Positions 33,001 to 45,000 of a DNA stretch of 64,000 nt are shown piece after piece. The position numbers and the translations under genes were made by a program. The DNA is from Bacteroidales bacterium (GTDB lineage: Bacteria > Bacteroidota > Bacteroidia > Bacteroidales > F082). The stretch's first letter is position 1. Each line of letters begins with the position of its first letter. A model generated the notes under the pieces. The model was not told the origin of the DNA and made no database searches. It saw only the letters and a program-made list of their open reading frames with translations. The DNA lies in NCBI GenBank assembly GCA_017632935.1, contig JAGBQJ010000010.1, positions 1-64,000 of the forward strand, given 5' to 3'.

Positions 33001-36000
33001 GGCACCATGGATGGCAGCTCATGGGAGAATGCCTCCAACGACCTCAATGCCACTTTGAGCTATGTGGCTCAGCAGCCTGGTGTTGGGCGTAGGCAGGTTT
33101 GGGTAGCTGAGGGTACCTATACTGCAGTAAGCACTTTCAATTATGTGGGCGGTGTGGAAGTGCACGGCGGTTTTGCAGGCAATGAAACGGAGCTGAGCCA
33201 GCGCGACGCGGCAGCTCATCCAACCATCTTGAGCGGCACTAACGGCATGGTTTTACTGGGCCCCTCTTCCCAATATCCTTGCAGCGAGGAACGCCCTGGC
33301 TTATGGGAAGGCTTCACTTTGCAAGGTGGGCATAGCGTCATTGTGGGCGACCATTTCACCTTGCAAAACTGTACGGCTAATATACTGACTATTGTTTCAG
33401 GCACGGTGAAACAATGCGACTTCATGGACTTCGACGATACCAATTATTCCTATGCCATGCTGCGCCTCGAGAATGGTGCACTCATGGATTCGTGCCAAGT
33501 CCATAATAACTACTTTGGCTGTGCTTTGGTGCGTGCGGAAGGCGCTACCATCAGCCGTTCGCTATTCTACAACAATACTTACAATAATAGGGTAGAAGGC
33601 AATGACGTTATGTTTGGCACAGTCCTTAATGCCATCGACAATGTGACCATTGACCATTGTGATTTCCTTAACAACCGTGTCGAATATACTTCTTCCATTT
33701 CGGTTTGGCCTTTTTATAACTTGGAGCCTTCTTCTGTCGATCTGTTGCGCCAGCCGGAATATACAGTTATCGCCTTACGCGGTTCCATAATGACCAATAG
33801 TATTGTCTGGGGCAACGAACAGAATGTCCTTACGCGCAACTTCATCGCCAAGGATGCGGCTTCCGAAATCAACTATTGCGCCATCGAAGGCGGACTCTAC
33901 AACGGCGTGGGCAATATTTATCTCGCTCCTGGCAACGAGAATGGCTTGTTCAGTGTGGCCTTCGAGTCGCCCGTCACTGGTGCGGGAAGCCTAAATGGTA
34001 ACGACGATATGGACTTGAGTCTGAAGAGCAACTCCATCTGTCTGAAGCAGGGCGAGGACGGCAGCGACATCGGTGCCATCGCCTCGACTGCGCCCGCCAC
34101 CTTAGTCGTTGTGCCTTCCGCCGACCATATCATCTATGTCGATGCCAATGGCACAGGTGACGGTTCCTCGTGGTCCAATGCCACACCTTATCTGCAATAT
34201 GCCGTGGCGCGCGCCAATACTTTCGATCCCGTGGCACAAGTATGGGTGAAGGAGGGCAGCTATTCCAGTCTTGTTGTCGACTCCTTGGTGGCGGCTTTCA
34301 ATGTGGTGAACGGCGTCAATGTGTATGGCGGCTTCGCTGGTACGGAGAGCAGCCTCGCCGAGCGTGACATAGAAGCCCATCCGACCTATTTGGACGGCCA
34401 AAATGCCCAGCGCGTGCTCTATCAGAACGAGCCCCTGGCCGATGGGCAGAGTGCTGTTTGGGACGGCTTCGTCATTCGCAACGGCTTTATGGCAAGGAGC
34501 CATTATTACGACTATAACTCGTCAAGTTCGGTTTCACCCTATCAAAACAATTACTCCTACAGCCTGACCCAGGTACATGGTGCCGGTGCCGCTTTGATGG
34601 ATAATGTCACCTTGAGTAACACAAAATTTGAGGGCAACAGTATTGCCCTCGATGCCTCCCCCTATGGCTATAACATACCTGTAAAAGGTACGGTCTTGAG
34701 TATGTGCGGCGGCACGCTCGACCATGTGAGCATCAGCTACGACACAACAGCTTATGTCAGTTCGGCATCCAGCATGGTCAACAGCTACCTTTTTGCTATG
34801 GATGCCGAGATCAACAACTGCGATTTCAGCCACAACATCGGTAAAATAGCTCTGACTGCCTGTTCAGTGAATGCCACTCGCTTCGAGAACAACCAAGTGC
34901 GTGTCGAACTGCCCGAGCTGGATGACCTTGACGAGGCTACACTTTATCTTGATGGCTCTTCGATAAGTAACAGTTTCATCCGTAACAACAACGCGGTGGC
35001 AGTCAGCAGGCAATTCTCCAACACGCAGAGTGCCAATACTTACATCAATTGCCAGATTGACCATAACAACGGCTTGGCAGTGAAGGGACACAGCCTTGCT
35101 TACAATGATACCTTCATCAACTGTAATATCTGCGACAACCAGACGAACAATATGGGAGCCGCGTGGCTCATCAGCGGCGGTGTCTTCCACAACACTGTGG
35201 TTTGGGGCAACCGCGATGCCGTCAACATGCCTGTACACTTTGATGTCGACCAGTTGGAGGCTACCTGTAGCTTCAACCATTGTGCCGTTGAGTTGGGCAT
35301 TGATGACAACCCTGAGGTCGTTTCCTTGGCTTCAAGCAATATGGGCACAAGCCAAGCCTACGCTTATCCCTCCTTCCTGGCTCCCGATGCAGGCGACTAT
35401 GAGTTGACTGATGCCTCGGCGCTGATTGATGCAGGCGACACTGGCGTGAATGACGGCGGCTACGATATCATGGGTAACGACCGCGTCAACAATGCATCGG
35501 TTGACATTGGCGCTTACGAGTACAAATGTGTCCTTTACCGTGAATACAGTGACTTTTCGCTGGGGAATACTTATCCCTTCTATGGCGAGTGGCTTACCGA
35601 GTCGGGACAGTATGTGCACCGCTGGGCTATTTCCCCCGAGTGCGATAGCGTGGTGGTACTCAACCTGAGTTTCAAGCACATTATTTATGTCACTGAGACA
35701 GGTGGCGGCTTGATGAACGGTAGTTCGTGGGAGAATGCTTTCGGAGACCTGCGTTTGGCCACTGAAGCTGCGGGAGAGCATCCATACGACAGGACCCAGA
35801 TTTGGGTTGCAGAGGGCTTGTATCGTGGCGATGGCACCTCGGTCAATGCTTTCAATCTCTATCCCAATGTGGAGCTGTATGGTGGCCTGACGGGCACCGA
35901 GTTGGCTGACTATGACTTGTCGCAGCGCGACTTGGAACATCATGTCACCATCCTCGACGGCGACTATATCCAGCGTGTCATCTACATGGTGGAGGAGTGC

Positions 36001-39000
36001 ACCGAGGCTACCGCCTGCGTCATCGACGGCTTCACCATCAAGAATGGCTTCTCTCGTCAAGATGTCGACCAAGGTACGGCACTTTATTTAAAGAGGTACG
36101 CGCATGTGCGGAACTGTAAAATCACCGAAAACTACACCATGACAGGCGTTTCAGCCGTGTGGATGAAGACCGACTACATCGACATCGCCGACAAGAAGGT
36201 CATTACCAATACCTTCGAGAATTGCGAAATCACGGGCAACCAAGGTGCTTATGCCGTTTGCTCCGACCATGCTTCGTTCGCCAATTGTCAGATTTCGTCC
36301 AACGACGGTTATGGCCTCAAGGTGAATACTTACACCCGTTTGGAAAACTGCGAGTTTGTGAGCAACGGACAGAATTCATCTTGTCGCGGACATGGTATTC
36401 TGTTGGCGGGTAACGGGGTTTATGCCTACAAGACACCCCTAGGTGGCGATATCATTTCCATGGATTTCTTGGACATGACCAACTGTTTGGTGAAGAACAA
36501 CGCGGGTAGCGGTTTGCATAGCATGAAGTCTTGCGGTGGTCATGCCGAAACCAACATCATGAGTTGCGTCTTTGACCGCAACCGTGCCACACGCGGTGAC
36601 GACACACGCGGTGGTGCCATCTTCAACCAAGACCACGACATCAACATCAGCTGCTCCACCATCATCAACAACCAAGCTTCCAGCGATGGTGGTGCTCTTT
36701 ACGGCACGGGTTATCACATCGTGAACACCATCTTGGCCAACAACAGGGCAGGGGGGAAGGTCAACCAACTCTCCAACCACTGCTACGAAGTCATCCCTGG
36801 TTGCAACATGGATGGCAGCGATATGGTGATTTATGAGATTGAGACCACGGATATCCGCTATTCCGCCATCGAAGGCGGCTATCCTGGCGAGGGCAACATC
36901 CTTATCAACAGTGATGACCTGCTGCTCGGACTCAACGGCTATCAGCTCCGCAACACATCGGTATGCGTCAACCAAGGCACTACAGAGGGTGTCACCGTTC
37001 CCGAATACGACCTGGCGGGTCATTCGCGTGTGAGTCAGGGTCGCATCGACATTGGTGCCTACGAATCGGACTTCACCGGTCGCACCTTGATTCAACCCGA
37101 TGCCCACAATATCATTTATGTCAGCCGGGAAGGCAGTGAGACCAATGACGGTTCTTCGTGGGAAAACGCTACCTCGCATTTCCAGATGGCCTTGAATTTT
37201 GCACTCACCTTCGATCCGAAACCTCAAATCTGGGTCAAAGAAGGCGTTTATGATAATTTGGACGAGGAAAATGTCCAGTTCTGGAGCGACTTGGCCATCC
37301 TGCCAGGCTTGCAGGTCTATGGCGGCTTCAACGGCTCCGAGCCTGCCACTTTCAATTTGGATTACCGTCAGTTCAACAACAACCTCTCCATCCTTGATGG
37401 CAAGAATCGCCGCCGTGTGCTGGAGCAGCTGGATTCGTATCTGGGCGATGACCGTGCCGTTTGGGACGGCTTCGTCATCAAGAACGGCTTTGCACAAAAG
37501 GGTTACACGAGTAACATTCAGTACCTGACGGAAGAGGGAATCCTGGCTTTGTTTGATGAATACATGAACGGAGGTGGTATCCTGCTCCGCGATGGTGCCA
37601 GCATCAATAATTGCGACATTTATGCTAACACCGCTTTCAATGGCGGCGGTATCTATCGCGAGAATGCCAATGCCAATACGCCTGCCAACTATTTGCGCAA
37701 CAACAAGATTCGTCGGAACTATGCCATCACAGAAGGCGGCGGTCTGTACTACATACGTGGTGGCAACCAAGCTGCTGTCGATGTGATTGCCAACTGCGAA
37801 ATCAGTGGTAATGTGAGCGACCGTCATGGAGCATTGGTGGCTCAACGCGCCAACCTCATCAACTGCTCCATCATTGGGAACAAGACTGAGGTGTATTCGT
37901 TCGACACCATCACCTCGACGAACACCTATAACCGTTATGTGAACTGTGTGCTTTGGGGCAATGACAGCCGCAACTATGCTTTCCAGACCGAAGGCCACGA
38001 CAATGTTTATGAGCATTGCGCCATCCAAGGCGGGCATGGAGGAACGGACAACATCAACCTTGCCTTGGAAAACGAGGGCGACGACTCGAATTCCTATTAT
38101 CCCCGTTTCCTTGATGTGGACAATGAAGTGTATCAGCCCCTTGAAGGCTCTGCGCTTGTCAATGAAGGCGATAATACATCGCTTTATGGCGAGAAAGACT
38201 TGGCTTACCACGACCGTGTGAAAGACGGCATTGTTGACTTGGGCGCTTACGAGCAGGCTTGCATCAACTATAGGCATTTGTATGTGGTCTCCAACGAAGG
38301 CTACGACTTCTACGGACAGGTTTTGAACGAGTCGGGACAGTACCAATACCAATGGACACCGGCGGGCAGCGATTGCGACAGCCTCGTCAGCCTTGACCTC
38401 GAAATCCGCAAGATTTGGTATGTGAAAGAAGGTGGCTCCGGTACCATGGACGGCTCTTCGTGGGACAATGCCATGGGCAACATCAACACTGCTTTGACTG
38501 CAGCCAACAACTACAACACTGATGCCGATAAGCAGGTTTGGGTAGCCAAGGGCACTTATCAAGGTGACGGCACTTCGCCTCAAGCTTTCAGGCTGCGTCC
38601 CAATGTGGAGCTCTATGGCGGCTTTGACGGCAATGTGGTCTCTGAGGACATTGATGACCGCCGTCCCGACACGGCACTTACCATCCTTAGTGGTAGCCAC
38701 TGTCAGCGTGTCATCGGCAACTATGGCAATGAATCTAGCTTTGGCCCGATTGCCCGCGCCCTTGTTGATGGCTTCGTCATCCAAGATGGCTACACAACAG
38801 GCAATGGCGGTGGTGTTTATGCTACCAACTATATCACCATTAGGAACTGCGTAGTCAAGAACAACCAAGGTGGTAATGGCGCTGGTCTCTATCTGGTGAA
38901 TCGCTGCGAGGCGACGGACTGCGACATCTTCGGCAATACTGCACTTAGCTATGGTGGCGGCGCCTATGTCAGCTCCTCAACGCTGACCTACTGCCATCTG

Positions 39001-42000
39001 CACCGCAACCTTTGCGACAACACCGCTACTGGTAATCTGCAACGCAGAGGCGGTGGTATCTATGGAGAGAACGCCACCATCAACAACTGCCTTATTGCCA
39101 ACAATAGCGTCTTGACCGACAAGGCTTATGGCGGTGGCATGTACATCGGCAGTTCGTCTGTGCCTAGCCAACTGCTCAACTGCACGATGGTGAACAACTA
39201 TTCCTACAACCAAGCGGGTGGAATCTATAGCGAAAATAGTGGCTCCAACAACGAGTTCATCAACTGCATCCTTTGGGGTAACCGCACTGACTTGAACACC
39301 CAACAGGTGGCGGTGAGTGGTACCAATGTGCCGATTTACCTGCGTTACTGTGCCGTACAAGGCGGTTGCGCCGGTATCGGTACCATCACATTGCCAGCTG
39401 AGAACAACAGCTCGAGCATTTATGCGCCTCGTTTTGTGAGGCCTTCGGACAATGTCGGCGCCAACTATGATGACGGTGACTGGCACTTCCAAAATGGCTC
39501 CATCTTGGCCAACCACGGTGAGCGCATGACCTACACCTTGACGCACGACCTCGACGGTGCTGCAAGTGCCCGCATCAAGAACGACCGCGTTGATATTGGT
39601 GCATACGAGAGCAACACGACCAACGACTACTTCCTCGTGCCCGATGCCCACAACACCATCTATGTCAATGCAGCAAACACGGGAGGCAACCTCAGCGGCG
39701 ACAGCTGGGCCAACGCCTTGCCCGACTTGCAGATGGCCATCAACTTTGCGGGTGACGACGACAACCATCCCAAGATTTGGATCGCCGGAGGTACATACAC
39801 TAGCAACGGCTGGCCTTATGTCGACGCTTTCGTGGCCATGAATGGCATCGACCTCTATGGCGGCTTTGCGGGCAATGAGCCTTACGACTACGACCTCGCC
39901 AACCGTGATTTCGCGGCTCATTCCACCATCCTCGACGGACAGCACATCCAACGCACCTTGCAACAGGCCAAGAGCGAGTACTTCAAATACCGCAGAATCG
40001 AGACTTTGCAAAGCGCGACATACGACGGTCTTACCATCCGCAACGGCTTTGCCTATAAGAAAGACGGCGGCAATGTGCTGATGTATAAGGGTGACCTGCG
40101 GAATAGCATCATTGAGAATGGTCACACTTTGGAAGGCGAGGCTGGCGGTGGTGGCATCCGTGGCTATAGCGGTGTTCATGTCTTCCATACCGTGTTCCGC
40201 AACAATAAGGCGGAGGATTGTGGACTCCGCGAATATAGTGGAGGTGGAGCTGGTTTGGGAGCCATTGTTTATCGCGATTGCTTATTTGCCAACAACTCGG
40301 CTTTGAACTGCAGCCATGGTGGTGGTGCCACCGAAGCGGGTACGCACTACAATTCCACCATCGTCAACAACTATGCTACGCACTCTGGCGGTGGAGTTTA
40401 TAGTGGCCATATCTACAACAGTATCCTTTGGGGCAACAAGGTGGGTAACAACATCCCTTGCAGCTTGACAACGAATAATGTAGACGATATTAACGCTTTC
40501 AATAACATTGTTCTTACAGTTAAGTATTCCGCCGTTGAAGGTGGCTATGCCGGTGAAGGCAACATCACCCTCAATGCCAGCAACACAGGCAATGCCGACA
40601 TCAACTATCCTATGTTCGTCGAGCCGAGTATTGCGGCAGGTGCCAACTATAGCGGTGGTAACTGGAATCTGCAAGACGGCTCGGTCTGCGTTAACCATGG
40701 CAGCAACAGCTATGTGAACGAGGGTGAGCTTGACTTGAACTACGAGGTGCGCATCCAAAACGAGACCGTCGACATGGGCTGTTTTGAGACGCCTTACGAC
40801 TTCGACTTCGAAATCGTTCCCGATGCCGCCAATATCATTTATGTGACGCAGAACGGTGCGGGTTTGAAGAACGGCTCCTCATGGGCCAATGCGACGCCTT
40901 ATTTGCAATTCGCCTTGGAGCGCGCCACCTTGTATGACCCGAAACCGCAAATCTGGATGGCTGAAGGTGTTTACTCTGGCGATGGTGTGCCTTATCATCC
41001 CGCCTTCCAGCTGACCCCAGGCATCAGCATCCATGGCGGCTTTGCCGGCAACGAGCCAGCCTCGTTCGACCTCACGCAACGCGACTTCGATACCCACATC
41101 ACCGTGCTCGATGGTCAGAACATGCAACAGATCCTGCGTCGCGACTATAGCGACGCCACCCGCATCGAAATCAGTGGTATTACCTTCCAGAATGGTCGTT
41201 CTGAGCGTCCTGGTGGTGCGGCTCATTTGAGTCTGACGGACATTGACCATTGCAAGTTCATCAACAACTCCTATGTGGGCGAACACCTTGGCGGTGGCGC
41301 TTTGAATGCCGTTTCTTGCGACATCTCCTATTGCGAGTTCATGGACAACTACTCGTCCTATGACGGAGGAGCAATCTACAATTATGGTGTCAATGTGTTC
41401 AATTGGTGTATCGTCAAGAACAACATGGCGGCCCATGACGGCGGTGGCGTGTATAGAGGTTGTGAGCTTTACAACAGCGAAATCAGCTACAATGAAGCCG
41501 GAAACAAGGGTGGTGGTATAATGGGTTATCACAAGATGAAGAACTGCACTGTGGTGAAGAATGTTACGACCAGTGGCAATGACGCCAATGCTGGCGGCAT
41601 CTACCTTTCGGGTGCCTCGGGTGGTCTGTATTCCGTTGCAAACAACATCATTTGGGGCAATAGGGCAGGGGCTATCGTGAGCAACCTGAGAGGCACCAAC
41701 CCGCCTACGGATGTCTTTGTCTACAACGCCGTGGAAAGAGACGAGATCTTCCCGATGGGAACGGGCAACATCATGCTGCAGTCCGACAACGACGGCAGCG
41801 ACCCAGGGCTATACTATGTGCGTTTCGAAGACCCTGATGGTGAGAACTTCAGATTGTATGGCGAGAATCCGCAATCCATGTGCATCGATGCGGGTCACAA
41901 TGACTACGCCGCTCCTGGCGACTACGACCTCGACGGTAACGAGCGTTTCCGCAACGGTGTCGTTGACATGGGTTGCTATGAACAGACTCCCGTGGACTGC

Positions 42001-45000
42001 CACATGCCGACCAACCTCAACATTCCAGAGGAATATATCACCTTCACTACCGCTGAGGTGAACTGGACACCTGGTGCCGACGAAAGCGAGTGGATAGTGT
42101 ATTACATGCAGGTGGGTGCCACCACACCCTATCTTGTGACGGTTGACACCAACTATATCCAGCTGCAAGACCTTCATCCCAATGACCGATATATGGTAAA
42201 GGTGAGGAGCGTGTGTAGTGCTGAGAGCATGAGCAGCTATTGCGTGGCCCAATACTTTAATACCGCTTGCGACCCCGACAGTATCTATTGGCCTAACGAA
42301 TTCACTGAGGCGGCTTTGCTGCCCGCCAACGACCAAGACTTGCCATCGAATTCCAATGTGTTGTTCAACTGGGATTATATCGAGGGTGCCGACTACTATG
42401 ACCTTTACCTCTGGCGTACCGACCATGGCAACGGGCTGGACATCCCGACCTTCCCCGTGAGGAAAAACCTCCACAACAACTATGCGACTGTGGATTTGGC
42501 GGTTTCATATTATGATGGCTACGGCCAGTATGCCCATTGCCCAGGTTGGGGCTGCGATCCTGAACCGCCACTTTACCTCTACCAGAACGACACCACAGAT
42601 GTGGCGTACTACGCTTGGTATGTGGTCGCACACAAGGATTGCGCTACCATCCAAAGCGACACGATGTTTTTCAACACGGGCTTGCCCGACTTGCATGTCA
42701 CGGCACTCGATTGTTCGTATGCACAAACTGGACAACTGATGACCGTCCAATGGTCGGTGCGAAACGATGGCACTGTGGCAACTCCGACAGGTGCCACTTG
42801 GACGGACTACATCGTGCTATCGTATCCCATCAACTGGACAACAGAAAGCTTCACGGGTAACGATCCCGAGTCCTTCGTTGTCGCTGAGGTGCCCAATCTC
42901 ATCGCTTTGAATCCCAACATGCAATACACCAACCAGTATGATGTGTTCATACCTAACGACATGTATGGCAGCGTGTTCCTCTTCGTGCTGTCCAACTGGC
43001 AGAAATACAGCGATATGCACCTCGACTTCGCGCCTTATGGTGGCGTGTTCCCGAATCCGTACACGCCTGATCCTTCGGGATACCCCTATTATTATATGGA
43101 AGGTACCTGCGCTACGGAGTCGTTCCACGAGATTGTAGAATGCGACAACTTCTTCTATAAGCATATTGAGGTTGACATTCCGCCTTATCCCGACTTGATT
43201 GCGCGCGAAGTCATAACGCCATACGAGTCGGTGGCGGGCGACAGCATCACCATCAGCTGGAAGATTATCAACCAAGGTGCGGCGGGATTCGAAAACCAGC
43301 CTGTGACCGACATCGTTTACATGACTACCGACACCGTCTACAGCGCATCAGTCATCACTGTGGGCTCGTTCACCGACACCGTCACAATGGCTATCGGTGA
43401 CACTATCACACGTTTTGCCACCTTCCCGACCAACGAGCGTGACATCGACACCTTCAATTTCTTTGTCCGTGTGGATGCCAACAACCTCGTGTATGAGTCG
43501 CTTTTCGAGGGTAACAACATCTCTCCGGTTTCCGAGCATTCCACCATACTGCTTCCAGCACCTCCTCCCGACCTGACCGTCACCACATTGTCATTGGGGA
43601 TGGACACCGTCTCGCCATACGAGCAGTTCCATGTGACATACGAGGTGCAGAACATCGGCTTTGTGGAAGCCAAGCCCGATTTGGACAACTATCCTCCTGT
43701 CAATGACAGCTGTGGTGTCGCACCTCCATGGCGTGGCACGCAATGGGTGGACAAAATGTACCTCTCCAACCTTGACACTTTGAACACTAGGGTGGCCACT
43801 TCCATAGGTCAAGTCAGCAACGACACCATATTGTACACCTTGTCGCAACTGCCCGAGGTGGATACCCTCTTCACGCAATGGGCTCGATGCCATTTCGCCG
43901 TGCCTGACACCTTGAGTGCCAATGCCTCGCATCAGGACAGTGTCAACTATTACCATGCCGTCAGGCAAGCCGAACTCGAAAAGGCTGAATTCTTGCGTGA
44001 CCGAAGGAGGAGAAACACCAACAGCTATACCATTAACGGCAATGCCCGCACACCGAGGGCCATTCAGGAAGGCATGTATTACTTCTATGTGTTCACCGAT
44101 GCCTCCGATGCCGTTTTTGAGCACGAATGTGAGGAAAACAACATCCGTATGGACTCGGTCTATGTGGTGCAGCCCGACCTCATTGTCACCCATATCGCCA
44201 TCGACAGCACGCGTCAATACCTTACGTACACCTTGGCCAATATTGGAGAAGGCAGGATGATTGACGAACGCGTGATGCTGAAAGCCTATTTCAACAACTC
44301 CATCGCGGGTGAGGCTTACCTTTCAAATTTCAATCTGGCCTCGCAAGAAACCTTTGACGGCGTGATGGAAATCGAAATCCCCTGCAACTTTTACGAGTAC
44401 AACTCTTTGCGTCTGAATGTCAACCCGCTCAATGACAAGGACTTCACGAACAATAACTTGATTATTGAGAACTACCGTCTCTCCAATCCTGACTTCCTTG
44501 CAGACGAACTCATCGCGCCCGTTGAACTCAATTCAGGTGATAGCTTTGATGTGGTGTACGACATCACGAACATGGGCGACACCCTTTATCAAGGCAATGT
44601 CGACGTGGGTGTTTATCTCGGCCTCTCGCCTGAGCTGAACTTCATCACAGCCACTCGCCTCGACCTTGAAGAGCACAGTGTCTCACTGGGTGTGGGCGAG
44701 GATACGACCATCGTCCAGAATGTGACCCTGCCCATCGAGGCAGAAGGTCAGTACTATCTCTATGTCGTGGTCAACGATGGTAATTCCATCTGCGAAGGCG
44801 ACAATGTGTACAGCAATTACATCGTGAGTAACATGATCGATGTGACGCTCTCACCTTATCCTGACCTCTATGTTATTGAGGCCAATACGCCTGAAGGCGG
44901 TACGGCTGGGTCGACGGTAACGGTGTCGTACATGGCCACCAACCAAGGTATTCGTGCCGTGAACGAAACAGAGCGCTGGACCGATGCCATCTATGTCTCC

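Noticed and set aside
36439-38868. 809-codon open frame on the minus strand inside the giant gene
   Set aside because: It is antisense to the beta-helix modules, which have coherent protein repeats on the plus strand. The long frame reflects biased codon use in the repeats, and its translation is low-complexity Val/Ala/Ile with no domain.
31870-41995. CRISPR array or recent tandem DNA repeat in the giant gene
   Set aside because: Repeats are over 1 kb, diverged in DNA and conserved at protein level; there are no short identical repeats with unique spacers.
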